The translations under genes and the position numbers were made by a program. The notes below the pieces were generated by a model. The model did not search any database. It saw only the letters and a program-made list of their open reading frames with translations, and was not told the origin of the DNA. A stretch of DNA of 64,000 bases from Cognatitamlana sp035818475 (GTDB lineage: Bacteria > Bacteroidota > Bacteroidia > Flavobacteriales > Flavobacteriaceae): assembly GCF_035818475.1 (NCBI RefSeq), contig NZ_JAYMGV010000001.1:1364001-1428000 (forward strand), in the 5' to 3' direction. Every line of letters begins with the position of its first letter. Within the stretch, counting starts at the first letter, position 1. Positions 51,185 through 60,020 of the stretch are shown here, one piece after another.

Positions 51185-51886
51185 ATGGAAAATATGATTG
51201 AAAATAAAGTTGTAGTAAGTCAACTGTCTGAAGCCGATAAAGTAGCTTTTTATAAAAAAACCTATTCGCATGTAGCCGGTGGTGTTTTAGTCTTTATTTT
51301 ATTTGAATACCTATTACTTCAAAGTGAAGTTATTGTTGATTTTGCCTTGTCCATGACACAGGGTTGGCGTTGGTTACTCATGTTGGGAGGTTTTATGTTT
51401 ATTACCAATTATGCTGAGGGTATGGCGCTTAAAACCCCGGATAAGAATAAACAATATCTGGCATACGGACTTTATATTCTTGCTGAGGCCTTTATTTTTG
51501 TACCGCTAATTTATATCGCTATAGCATATACAAGTAGTTTTGATTTATTAAATCAGGCTGCAATAGTAACGTTATCATTATTTACAGGGCTTTCAGCTAT
51601 TGTTTTAGTGACTAAAAAGGACTTTTCTTTTTTAAGGTCGGCATTAACTGTTGGGTTTTTTATTGCTTTAGGACTGATTTTAGCCGGAGTATTGTTTGGA
51701 TTCAACTTAGGACTTTGGTTCTCTGTAGGCATGTGTGCACTTGCTGCAGGTTCTATACTATATCAAACCTCTAATATGGTGCATAAGTATTCTAATGAGG
51801 ATTATATTCCTGCAGCATTAGGATTGTTTGCCTCATTAATGTTATTATTTTGGTATGTGATCAGCATTTTCTTATCCAGAGATTAA
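51185..51886 (+). CDS. Bax inhibitor-1 family membrane protein
   Basis: The 233-residue protein has seven hydrophobic segments and the BI-1/YccA pattern (FYKKTYSHVAGGVLVFILFEY, AYGLYILAEAFIFVPLIYIA, AALGLFASLMLLFWYVISIFL). Bacterial members are thought to be pH-gated calcium-leak channels or FtsH modulators. Single-gene unit between two terminators. Confidence 0.85.
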   Translation: MENMIENKVVVSQLSEADKVAFYKKTYSHVAGGVLVFILFEYLLLQSEVIVDFALSMTQGWRWLLMLGGFMFITNYAEGMALKTPDKNKQYLAYGLYILAEAFIFVPLIYIAIAYTSSFDLLNQAAIVTLSLFTGLSAIVLVTKKDFSFLRSALTVGFFIALGLILAGVLFGFNLGLWFSVGMCALAAGSILYQTSNMVHKYSNEDYIPAALGLFASLMLLFWYVISIFLSRD

Positions 51887-51908
51887 TACATACATAAAAC
51901 ACAAGATA

Positions 51909-51940
51909 TAAGCTCTGATGTATTTCAGGGCTTTTTTGTT
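51909..51940 (+). terminator. Intrinsic terminator after the BI-1 gene
   Basis: AAGCTCTGA pairs with TTCAGGGCTT (one G-T pair), followed by six T. Confidence 0.82.
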
Positions 51941-51964
51941 TCTTTACTCCGTAATAAAACTATA

Positions 51965-53734
51965 ATGGATCATTTAAAATACTATCATAATTATTTAGAA
52001 GAATATCAATCAAAAGTCAAACTGCTCAATAAACAAATGACAACATTAAGCATCTTACGTTTATTGGTGTTTTTAGCAACGGGCTTTGGTGTCTATATGT
52101 TTTTTACTCAATGGCAAATAGCAGCACCAGTTGGTATTTTTGGTGTTATTGCATTTGTTTATTTACTGTCTAAATACACAGATGTTAAAAGAGCATGTGA
52201 GTTTAATAAAAAGCTGGTAGATATTAATAAAGAAGAAATTAAAATAGCTGCCGGTAATTTTCATCATCGAGAGAGGGGGATGCAATTTCAGGATCCTAAT
52301 CACTTTTACAGTTTAGATATCGATTTGTTTGGTCGGGGCTCATTTTTTCAATACATAAATAGAACAACCATAAAGGAGGGAAGCTTTAAACTGGCAGAAG
52401 CTTTAAAGGCCAATAATATAAATGATATCCAATCCAGGCAAGAAGCTATTAAAGAACTGAGTTCTAAACCAAAATGGCGACAGTATTATTCGGCAACCTC
52501 CAATTTAGTTGAGGTGGAAACCCCGGCAAAACAGATTATAAAGTGGTTACAGAACCATCAATCATTTCTACCCAAAGTTATGTTATGGTTGCCTTTAGTT
52601 TTCGGTATTCTGACCATTTTTATGTTTGTACTTACCTATTTCAATATGATAACCAATCAGGCTTTAATAGGGTATTGGCTATTAGTTGGTTTGGGCTTCA
52701 CAGGCAGGTATCTTAAAAAGATAAATGTGTTAGCTTCAAATACGGATAAGGTTAGAGATACATTTAGACAGTATGCGCTATTGCTGGATTTGATTGAAAA
52801 TGAGACCTTCACTTCAACATTATTACAACAAAAACAAAAGCAAATACAATCCGGAGATAAAAAGGCTTCTGAAATTTTCAGAGCATTTTCAAAATACCTG
52901 GATGCTCTGGATAATCGTAATAATATTATTGGCGCCATTTTTGGCAATGGTTTCTTTTTAACCGATTTGAAAAACAGCTATCAAATAGAACATTGGATTC
53001 AACATTATGCCCATACGGTTTCAGATTGGTTTGATGTAGTGTCCTTTTTTGATGCCTATAATGCTTTAGGGAATTATGCTTATAATCATCCTCATTTTGT
53101 ATTCCCGGAACTATTGGAAGGTGGCCCGGTGATAAAAGCTAAGAGTTTAGGACATCCACTGCTTAATAAAGAAAAACGGATTACCAGTGATTTAAACATT
53201 GAAAACGAACAGTTTTTTATAGTCACCGGAGCCAATATGGCAGGAAAGAGTACCTTTTTAAGAACGGTGTCTCTGCATATAGTAATGGCCAATGCAGGCT
53301 TACCTGTTTGTGTAAAATCCAGCCAATATGCACCGGTAAAACTAATTACCAGTATGCGAACGTCAGATTCACTGACTGATGATAGTTCCTACTTCTTTTC
53401 AGAATTAACACGATTGAAGTATATTGTTGATGCCATTCAAAAAGAGCCATATTTTATTGTATTGGATGAGATTTTAAAAGGCACTAACAGTACAGATAAA
53501 GCCATAGGATCAAGAAAGTTTGTTGAAAAATTAGTAGGGACAGGAGCAACAGGAATTATTGCTACCCACGATTTAAGTTTATGTGAGATAGAACAGGAGC
53601 TAAAAGCTGTTAAAAATTATTATTTTGATGCAGAAATAATAGATGATGAGCTTTATTTTGATTATAAATTGAAGCAAGGCATCTGTCAAAATATGAATGC
53701 CTCTTTCCTCCTGAAAAAAATGAATATTGTTTAA
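51965..53734 (+). CDS. Membrane-anchored MutS-family ATPase
   Basis: The 589-residue protein has a MutS domain V at the C-terminus: Walker A VTGANMAGKSTFLRTVSLH, SDSLTDDSSYFFSELTRLK, Walker B YFIVLDEILKGTNSTDKA and the ATHD switch. It lacks the N-terminal mismatch-recognition domain with its Phe-x-Glu. Instead it has two pairs of membrane helices (about 27-67 and 200-238). This matches a Bacteroidota MutS-related group without known repair activity. It converges on the TPR frame by four bases. Confidence 0.88.
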   Translation: MDHLKYYHNYLEEYQSKVKLLNKQMTTLSILRLLVFLATGFGVYMFFTQWQIAAPVGIFGVIAFVYLLSKYTDVKRACEFNKKLVDINKEEIKIAAGNFHHRERGMQFQDPNHFYSLDIDLFGRGSFFQYINRTTIKEGSFKLAEALKANNINDIQSRQEAIKELSSKPKWRQYYSATSNLVEVETPAKQIIKWLQNHQSFLPKVMLWLPLVFGILTIFMFVLTYFNMITNQALIGYWLLVGLGFTGRYLKKINVLASNTDKVRDTFRQYALLLDLIENETFTSTLLQQKQKQIQSGDKKASEIFRAFSKYLDALDNRNNIIGAIFGNGFFLTDLKNSYQIEHWIQHYAHTVSDWFDVVSFFDAYNALGNYAYNHPHFVFPELLEGGPVIKAKSLGHPLLNKEKRITSDLNIENEQFFIVTGANMAGKSTFLRTVSLHIVMANAGLPVCVKSSQYAPVKLITSMRTSDSLTDDSSYFFSELTRLKYIVDAIQKEPYFIVLDEILKGTNSTDKAIGSRKFVEKLVGTGATGIIATHDLSLCEIEQELKAVKNYYFDAEIIDDELYFDYKLKQGICQNMNASFLLKKMNIV

Positions 53735-54102
53735 ATGTTATTTTTAATTTTTTCAACCATATCACGGGCATTTTTGTTTTCAGGGTTTAAACTTAGTATC
53801 TTATAATAGTTTTTTAAGGCTTCTTTGGGGTGTTCTACTTTCAAATAAGCTTCTCCCAAACTGTCATAAACATTGTGGTTGTAAGGAAATAGTTTTGAAT
53901 TTAAATCAAAAACGTATAATGCTTTCTCTGTTTGGCCTGAGAATAATAAGGAATATCCGTAGGTGTTTAATTCTTTACTTCCCTTAACAAATTCAGCAAA
54001 TTTTGAAACCAGATTAGTTTCATCAAGCTTTAATTCTGCAATAGATTTTGTATTAAGTAAATAATTTAAACGGTTTGCTACTATATAATTTGGAGTATTC
54101 AA
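53731..54102 (-). CDS. TPR-containing segment, likely detached end of the thioredoxin gene
   Basis: The frame encodes about 123 residues with two TPR-like repeats (YGYSLLFSGQTEKALYVFDLNSKLFPYN; YDSLGEAYLKVEHPKEALKNYYKILSLNPEN). It has no ATG; the only start is a TTG inside the upstream thioredoxin frame, overlapping it by 50 bases. Removing one A near 54089 fuses the frames as RIVEYS-NYIVANRLNYLL. It is probably the C-terminal half of one thioredoxin-TPR protein. Confidence 0.6.
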   Translation of the reverse strand: MNTPNYIVANRLNYLLNTKSIAELKLDETNLVSKFAEFVKGSKELNTYGYSLLFSGQTEKALYVFDLNSKLFPYNHNVYDSLGEAYLKVEHPKEALKNYYKILSLNPENKNARDMVEKIKNNI

Positions 54103-54565
54103 CTATTCTATTAATTTCTTTTCCGTTTTTGTAAAAAATAAAAGTAGGCACCCTATGGATATTCAGGCCTTTCTCTTCTCCATTCGGGCTTTGTTTATAA
54201 GCCTCTGATGTTCTGTTTACTGCTATAACCTGTAATTGGCTTTCAGGAAATTTAGCCGCTTCAATAACTTTATAAAACCTGGGGACTTCACGCCTGCTAT
54301 CGCCACACCATGTTCCTAAAAATACTTTAATGCTGTATTGATTTAAAGAATCTTTTAGTTGTTTAATGATGCTTTTGTTTGTCAAATAGGTGTTGTGATT
54401 TTTTGAGAACCAGGTTTTAAATGAGTTAGTGGTTAAGTCGGTTTTGCTGATGCTACCAAGCAACATTTCATGGCCTTTTTTATCAATGACAAGCTTGTTT
54501 GCAGATTGAGAAAATCCCAAACACAGGCTGAGCAAAAAAGCTGATAAAATAACTGTTCGTTTCAT
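54053..54565 (-). CDS. Secreted thioredoxin-family protein
   Basis: From the ATG at 54565 (MKRTVILSAFLLSLCLGFSQS signal peptide) the protein has 170 residues. The thioredoxin fold has FLGTWCGDSRREVPRFYKV, with one Cys (CGDS) like the gene at 38101, and VPTFIFYKNGKEINRIVEY. The last 12 residues are basic/aromatic and unlike the usual helix, consistent with a frame break into the TPR segment. An upstream in-frame region with a hydrophobic stretch to 54679 was judged non-coding. Confidence 0.75.
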   Translation of the reverse strand: MKRTVILSAFLLSLCLGFSQSANKLVIDKKGHEMLLGSISKTDLTTNSFKTWFSKNHNTYLTNKSIIKQLKDSLNQYSIKVFLGTWCGDSRREVPRFYKVIEAAKFPESQLQVIAVNRTSEAYKQSPNGEEKGLNIHRVPTFIFYKNGKEINRIVEYSKLYSSKPFKLFT

Positions 54566-54757
54566 TTGATGATTTTTGATGATTATCAAAGTTAACTTCA
54601 GAAACAGAAATAGTCTAATAAAAAGGACAGCTAACCGGAATAATAATACTAACGAATATATTACACCTACAAACGGCATAATTTTACGTTGGTAACTGTA
54701 AAACCGATTTTTGTACAGATTCTTTGATGGTTTTAGCTTTTCTGGTTACATTTAAAA

Positions 54758-55729
54758 ATGACTTTAAGAAACAAGTATATTTCTCAAATTTTAGTACACA
54801 TCCTGTTCTGGATGTTATTTGTTTTTGTTTCTCTTTTTTTATTTTCTGATTATTATTGGAAAGACAATCCATTTCTTCAATATCTTATATTGTTAATGGG
54901 CATTGTATATGTGAATAACTTTTTTCTATTGCCTTTTTTTGTTAAAAAGAAACTATATGTTCTATATGTATTAGTATTTGTCACTATATCCGCCTTGGCC
55001 ACGTTTTTATACTGTTATGCTTTTGCTCAATGTGGTTGTTCTGTTTTTAAATGTTTAAGTGATTATTTATGGCAGTCTTTGGTGCCTTTAATATTCTTCT
55101 CTTTTGTTTGGGTTTTATACCGGTTTATTGACAAACAGGAGGAAATAGATACAGTTAAAAAAGAACATGCAGAAATGGAGTTGAAATTTTTAAAATCGCA
55201 GATTAACCCCCACGTATTGTTTAATAACCTAAATACTATTTACTCCTATGCTATTGAAAAACCGGATGAAACACCGGAGCTTATTTTAATGCTTTCTGAT
55301 AATTTGAAACATGTATTGTATGAAAGTAATGAACGGTTTATACCTTTAGCTAAGGAAATACATTTTATTGATAATTATTTAAAGTTTCAAACCATAAGAA
55401 CAGAAGGAGTGAAACAAGTTATATACTCTAAATCAATAGATGCGTTTCAGTACCAGATAGCGCCATTACTTTTAATTACCGTTATAGAAAATGCCTTTAA
55501 GCATAGCACGTTGCACAGTGAGATTAAAATACACATAGAAGTAGAAGAAGGAGTCTTAAAACTTAGTTGTGAAAATGATTTTGATAAAGAAAAAACAGGT
55601 ACAGGGGATTTGAAAATTGGTTTGATAAACCTGGAGAAAAGATTAGAACTTATTTATAAAGATAAGTATCAATTTCACATTACAAAAGAAGAAAATTTTA
55701 AAGTTGAACTGAAATTGCATTTAAAATGA
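54758..55729 (+). CDS. LytS/YehU-type sensor histidine kinase
   Basis: The 323-residue protein has four membrane helices (residues about 10-140), then the His_kinase domain with KSQINPHVLFNNLNTIYSY (family PHFLFN with Val) and an ATP-binding end (ITVIENAFKHS, IGLINLEKRLELIY). It phosphorylates the LytTR regulator whose start codon overlaps its stop (ATGA). Confidence 0.93.
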   Translation: MTLRNKYISQILVHILFWMLFVFVSLFLFSDYYWKDNPFLQYLILLMGIVYVNNFFLLPFFVKKKLYVLYVLVFVTISALATFLYCYAFAQCGCSVFKCLSDYLWQSLVPLIFFSFVWVLYRFIDKQEEIDTVKKEHAEMELKFLKSQINPHVLFNNLNTIYSYAIEKPDETPELILMLSDNLKHVLYESNERFIPLAKEIHFIDNYLKFQTIRTEGVKQVIYSKSIDAFQYQIAPLLLITVIENAFKHSTLHSEIKIHIEVEEGVLKLSCENDFDKEKTGTGDLKIGLINLEKRLELIYKDKYQFHITKEENFKVELKLHLK

Positions 55730-56415
55730 CCTGTGTAATAATAGAAGACGAAATTCCGGCCCAAAACATTCTGAAAAAGTTCATTGCCAAAATACCTGGT
55801 TTGGAATTGTGTGGCACATTTAAGGCAGCCATTGAAGCTAATTCGTTTTTAAATACAAAACGTATAGATGTGGTCTTTCTGGATGTCAATTTACCCGATA
55901 TTTCCGGGCTGGACTTTATAAAAACCGTTAAAAATCCCCCGGCCATTATCGTTACAACAGCATATCCCCAATATGCAGTAGAAAGCTTTGAACTGGATAC
56001 TATTGTAGATTATCTTGTAAAACCATTTTCTTTTGATAGGTTTTTAAAAGCTGTTAATAAAGTGAAAGAACGACTGGAACCCATTAAAAATGTTCCACAA
56101 GATAACGGCGAAACTATTTTTTTAAATGTGGATAAAACACTTCATAAAATTGTTTTAAATGACATTCTTTATATAGAATCCCAGAGAAACTATATAACCG
56201 TAGTTACTACAAGTCAAAAGTTATCGTATATAGATACTTTAAAAAACTGGCGAACCAAACTTCCTGAAGATCAATTTATCCAGGTGCATAAATCATTTAT
56301 AGTGAATCATGTCTTTGTAACTAAAATTTCAGGTAATATCATTTATTTGGGAAGAGATAAAATACCAATAGGGCGAACATTCAGACAAGAGTTAATGCAT
56401 AGATTGGGGGTGTAA
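55726..56415 (+). CDS. LytTR-family response regulator
   Basis: The 229-residue protein has a receiver domain with phospho-acceptor Asp53 (VVFLDVNLPDISG) and a LytTR DNA-binding domain (about 125-229: ILYIESQRNYITVVTTSQK, FIQVHKSFIVNHVFVTKI, IPIGRTFRQELMHRL). The kinase gene overlaps by four bases. No target site was identified. Confidence 0.96.
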   Translation: MTCVIIEDEIPAQNILKKFIAKIPGLELCGTFKAAIEANSFLNTKRIDVVFLDVNLPDISGLDFIKTVKNPPAIIVTTAYPQYAVESFELDTIVDYLVKPFSFDRFLKAVNKVKERLEPIKNVPQDNGETIFLNVDKTLHKIVLNDILYIESQRNYITVVTTSQKLSYIDTLKNWRTKLPEDQFIQVHKSFIVNHVFVTKISGNIIYLGRDKIPIGRTFRQELMHRLGV

Positions 56416-56433
56416 ATTCTTTTAAGAAGTTAC

Positions 56434-56441
56434 TATCTTTA
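56434..56441 (+). promoter_or_regulatory. Imperfect -7 element next to the aminotransferase start
   Basis: TATCTTTA differs from TAnnTTTG at the last base. Only five bases lie between it and the ATG at 56447. Confidence 0.35.
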
Positions 56442-56446
56442 CAGTT

Positions 56447-57589
56447 ATGCAACACGTTTCAAAACTTCCTGATGTTGGTACTACCATTTTTTCTGTAATG
56501 AGTGGTTTAGCAAAGCAATATGATGCCATTAATCTGTCACAAGGTTTTCCTGATTTTGATAGTGACCAAAAACTAATAGACCTGGTAAATCAGGCTATGA
56601 ATTCAGGATATAATCAATATGCTCCAATGTCTGGTAATTTAGAATTGCGCCAGACCATTTCAAAAAAAATAGGCACTTTATATGATACCTTTTATCATCC
56701 AGAAAATGAAATAATGGTGACTGCCGGAGCAACACAGGCAATTTCCACTATACTGGCTACATTTGTAAAGCCCGGTGATGAGGTTATTATTTTCAAACCG
56801 GCTTATGATAGTTATGAGCCTGGAATAACACTTAATGGAGGAAAGGCAATTCCCGTACAACTTCACGCACCGGATTTTAGTGTAGATTGGGACGTTGTTA
56901 GGCAAAAGGTAAATGAGCGTACTAAAATGGTTATTATTAATACACCTCATAATCCAACAGGAATGGTGTTTTCAAAAGAAGATATGCTGCAACTGCAGTC
57001 AATAACTAGGGGAACAGATATTATTGTGTTAAGTGATGAGGTTTATGAACATATGATTTATGATGGTGAAAAGCATCAAAGTGCTTGTTTATTTCCTGAT
57101 CTAAAATCCAGAAGTTTTGTAGTGGCTTCGTTTTGTAAAACATTTCATAATACAGGTTGGCGTGTTGGTTACTGCTGTGCTCCAAAAGCACTGATGGAGC
57201 TTTTTATGCAGGTACACCAATTTAGTGTATTCTGCGTGCATCACCCAACACAGAAGGGTATTGCAGATTATATGCAAGAACCAGAACATTATATGGGATT
57301 ATCAAGTTTATATCAGCAAAAGAGAGATTTGTTTTTAAACTTGATTAAAGATTCAAAGTTTAGTTTTAAACCGTCAAAGGGAACCTATTTTCAGGTGCTG
57401 GATTATTCAGGTATTACACAAGAGTACGATTTGAACTATGCTAAGCAGTTGACAAAAGATGCAGGTATTGCTTCTATTCCTCTATCAGTATTCAATGAAA
57501 ATAACTTAGACTATAAGATGCTGCGCTTTTGTTTTGCAAAAAAGGATGATACATTAAAACGGGCAGCTGAGATTTTAAATACTATATAA
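56447..57589 (+). CDS. Methionine aminotransferase-like PLP enzyme (YbdL type)
   Basis: The 380-residue fold-type I aminotransferase has INLSQGFPDFD, AGATQAISTIL, NTPHNPTGMVFS and the PLP Lys in FVVASFCKTFHNTGWRVGY. It matches the YbdL/methionine aminotransferase group, converting methionine with a keto acid. The next gene, two bases away, encodes a nitrilase-type amidase; together they fit the methionine salvage pair in which an amidase removes the ketoglutaramate product. Confidence 0.92.
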   Translation: MQHVSKLPDVGTTIFSVMSGLAKQYDAINLSQGFPDFDSDQKLIDLVNQAMNSGYNQYAPMSGNLELRQTISKKIGTLYDTFYHPENEIMVTAGATQAISTILATFVKPGDEVIIFKPAYDSYEPGITLNGGKAIPVQLHAPDFSVDWDVVRQKVNERTKMVIINTPHNPTGMVFSKEDMLQLQSITRGTDIIVLSDEVYEHMIYDGEKHQSACLFPDLKSRSFVVASFCKTFHNTGWRVGYCCAPKALMELFMQVHQFSVFCVHHPTQKGIADYMQEPEHYMGLSSLYQQKRDLFLNLIKDSKFSFKPSKGTYFQVLDYSGITQEYDLNYAKQLTKDAGIASIPLSVFNENNLDYKMLRFCFAKKDDTLKRAAEILNTI

Positions 57590-57591
57590 TC

Positions 57592-58371
57592 ATGGAAGAC
57601 TATCTAAATATAGCATTAATTCAAGCAGATTTAGTTTGGGAAAACCCCGAACAAAACCGTCTGAATTTCACAAAAAAAATAGAACCTATCTCTAAAGAGG
57701 TTGACTTGATAGTGCTTCCGGAAATGTTTACTACAGGTTTTACAATGCATGCAGGACAGGTTGCAGAAACCATGACCGGAAAAACGGTGTCATGGATGAA
57801 AACTATGGCGTCAAAAAAAAACTGTGCCATTATGGGAAGTATTGTGATATCTGAATCTGATAATTTCTATAACCGTTTTCTTTTTGTAGAATCATCAGGA
57901 GTTACCAGCTACTATGATAAGCGACATACGTTTACCTTGGTTGGAGAACATAAGATCTATACTGCAGGAAAGGAAAAAAATATTATTGATTATAAAGGCT
58001 GGAAAATATGTCCTTTAATTTGTTATGACCTTCGATTTCCGGTTTGGGCCAGAAATACTGAAGATTATGATGTCTTGATTTATGTGGCAAATTGGCCAAA
58101 ACCCAGAGTTTCAGCATGGGATGCCTTGTTAAAAGCCCGTGCTATTGAAAATATGTCATATTGTATTGGGGTTAACCGGGTTGGTGTAGATGGCGTCCAT
58201 AGTGAATACTCAGGTCATTCCGGGGTGTATGATGTATTAGGTAATGAAATGACAACATTTAAACCTGGTGAAGAGCACATTGAACTGGTTTCTTTAGAAA
58301 AAAGACACATTGAATCGTATAGAAATAAATTGAAGTTCTTAAACGATAGAGATGTATTTACGCTTAATTAA
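57592..58371 (+). CDS. Nitrilase-superfamily omega-amidase (YafV/Nit2-like)
   Basis: The 259-residue protein has the Glu-Lys-Cys triad: Glu44 in VLPEMFTTGF, Lys109 in YYDKRHTF, Cys143 in LICYDLRFP. It hydrolyses alpha-ketoglutaramate or alpha-ketosuccinamate. It is coupled to the aminotransferase by a two-base gap, which pulls transamination of methionine (or KMTB) to completion. It converges on the Ig-like lipoprotein gene, overlapping by eight bases. Confidence 0.95.
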   Translation: MEDYLNIALIQADLVWENPEQNRLNFTKKIEPISKEVDLIVLPEMFTTGFTMHAGQVAETMTGKTVSWMKTMASKKNCAIMGSIVISESDNFYNRFLFVESSGVTSYYDKRHTFTLVGEHKIYTAGKEKNIIDYKGWKICPLICYDLRFPVWARNTEDYDVLIYVANWPKPRVSAWDALLKARAIENMSYCIGVNRVGVDGVHSEYSGHSGVYDVLGNEMTTFKPGEEHIELVSLEKRHIESYRNKLKFLNDRDVFTLN

Positions 58372-59965
58372 ACCGAAGAGTTTCCTGTATACCCCAATCT
58401 GCTCTAATTTCAATGTCATCAAAATAACTAACGTTTTCAGGTTGTATTTTTTTTAGGTAATTACCAGCGTCATATTTTTTGTTGCCGTTGGCATCGTGTA
58501 TTATTCTAATGGAATATGTGGCCGGTCTTAGGTTAAAAAAGTCAACAATACCTTCCTGAGAGGCATAGGCCTCATTTTTAACTACGCCCTTGTTATCTGT
58601 TAACTGAATAATAAGTGGGTATTTAGCGTTTGCCAGGGTAAACCTTGCAAAGCCAAAATCAGATGACTTTTTTGTTCTAAGTGCATAGTTTATGGTGTCG
58701 TTCTTTTTGTCAAAGAAATCTGTGAAGGCTTCGGGTAATATTTCAATATTATAATTATTATCTTCGGTTTTATCAAAACTGAATGAGTAGGTATTTGTTA
58801 TAGTATCAAATGTATTGGTAAAACCTACTGCCGTAGAGTCTTTATCCAGTATCGTGATTTTTGATGCATCTAAACTAACAAAAGGTGTGCTTCCTGAAAT
58901 TTTAAAATCTTCGTTAAAGCCAATAACGCCATCTGGTACTCGAGAAATAATTAAAGAATCTCTTTTTTGTTTGCTGATTCTTACCGTAAAATCTTTTTCA
59001 AAATTAGGGTGTGATACTTTAAAATTAAGAGAATCTACTTCTAATCTGGGTTTATACCAATAATTTAAAGTATCTGCCTTTTCATCTTTTGTAATACGGT
59101 ATTCAAATTCAGGAGGGGTTTCAGATAATATTTTTATTGCCATATCCTTAGAATCACCTTCGTATCCAAAAGCAATTTTCTCGCCAGTCAAAAGCCGGGG
59201 TCGTGTTGCCTTAAAATCTAGCTCTTCAGAAAATAATTTTAAGGTATATGTTGAATCTGTCGGAACTTCAATAAAACTGTTATAAAAGGCAATTTGATCC
59301 GTTTTTTGCTGAAATTTGTTGTCACCATTACCGTCTTTAAGGGCCATTAACATGTATTTCCCTGCTTTAATATTGTCAATAGAAAAGGTTGTGACGCTAT
59401 CCAATGTGTTAGTAATATACTTAGGCACCTCTTTAAACACTACAGAGTCTGTGAATGTAGAGTCTACTTCATATAAAGCAACATTAACAAAAGTTTCAGG
59501 TTCTTTGTTAATAGCATCTATTATATTGCCTTTCACAGAAAGTGAATCAATATAATCACCGGTAGAAAACACATACCTGTAATAGGGATATGGGTTTCCT
59601 TCATTGTTATCTTGAATACTGTTTCCAAAATTAAAAGCGTAAGTAGAATTTGGCGGTAAAGTGTCAAATATTTTTATGGTAATTCTTTTACTGGCACTTC
59701 CCAAAGGCGTAACTTCGGGCTGTGTTTTCATAGGAGGAGAGATAATAAGTTGTTTTGAAAGGTCCTTAATTTTTATATACTCATCAAAGTTAATTTCGAT
59801 TTCATTTCCTGTAAAATTGGTAGAAAAATTTTCTGGCTTTGATGAAAGAATAACTGGAGGTGTTTCATCCTTTGGCCCTCCTTCCGGATTACCACGGTTA
59901 GCACAACTTATTAAAATAAGGCCAAAAACAAAGACTAAAATAAAATTTGAAAAGGTTTTGTTCAT
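58364..59965 (-). CDS. Ig-like-domain lipoprotein
   Basis: About 533 residues from MNKTFSNFILVFVFG. A lipobox ends at Cys21 (ISC). GNPEGGPKDETPPVILSSKPEN begins a Big_5-type Ig-like domain (about 35-130), followed by several beta-domain repeats and AGKYMLMALKDGNGDNKF / PATYSIRIIHDANGNKKYDAG, which resemble carboxypeptidase-regulatory-like units. It is a common Bacteroidota surface lipoprotein of unknown role. The in-frame TTG codons before the ATG were not chosen. Confidence 0.85.
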   Translation of the reverse strand: MNKTFSNFILVFVFGLILISCANRGNPEGGPKDETPPVILSSKPENFSTNFTGNEIEINFDEYIKIKDLSKQLIISPPMKTQPEVTPLGSASKRITIKIFDTLPPNSTYAFNFGNSIQDNNEGNPYPYYRYVFSTGDYIDSLSVKGNIIDAINKEPETFVNVALYEVDSTFTDSVVFKEVPKYITNTLDSVTTFSIDNIKAGKYMLMALKDGNGDNKFQQKTDQIAFYNSFIEVPTDSTYTLKLFSEELDFKATRPRLLTGEKIAFGYEGDSKDMAIKILSETPPEFEYRITKDEKADTLNYWYKPRLEVDSLNFKVSHPNFEKDFTVRISKQKRDSLIISRVPDGVIGFNEDFKISGSTPFVSLDASKITILDKDSTAVGFTNTFDTITNTYSFSFDKTEDNNYNIEILPEAFTDFFDKKNDTINYALRTKKSSDFGFARFTLANAKYPLIIQLTDNKGVVKNEAYASQEGIVDFFNLRPATYSIRIIHDANGNKKYDAGNYLKKIQPENVSYFDDIEIRADWGIQETLRFN

Positions 59966-59984
59966 CAACAATTTTAAATTTTTA

Positions 59985-59992
59985 CAAACCTA
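59985..59992 (-). promoter_or_regulatory. Putative -7 element for the Ig-like lipoprotein
   Basis: TAGGTTTG on the minus strand matches TAnnTTTG, 20 bases before the ATG at 59965. Confidence 0.5.
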
Positions 59993-60020
59993 CATAATTT
60001 TTAAAGATATAACGAGTAAC

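Noticed and set aside
54566..54679. Upstream extension of the thioredoxin gene with a hydrophobic stretch (MPFVGVIYSLVLLFRL)
   Set aside because: The ATG at 54565 begins a perfect signal peptide; the upstream residues are an AT-rich open frame without support.
54758..56415. LytS/LytTR pair as a novel signalling system
   Set aside because: Standard Bacteroidota architecture; the Val in PHVLFN is a mild variation only.
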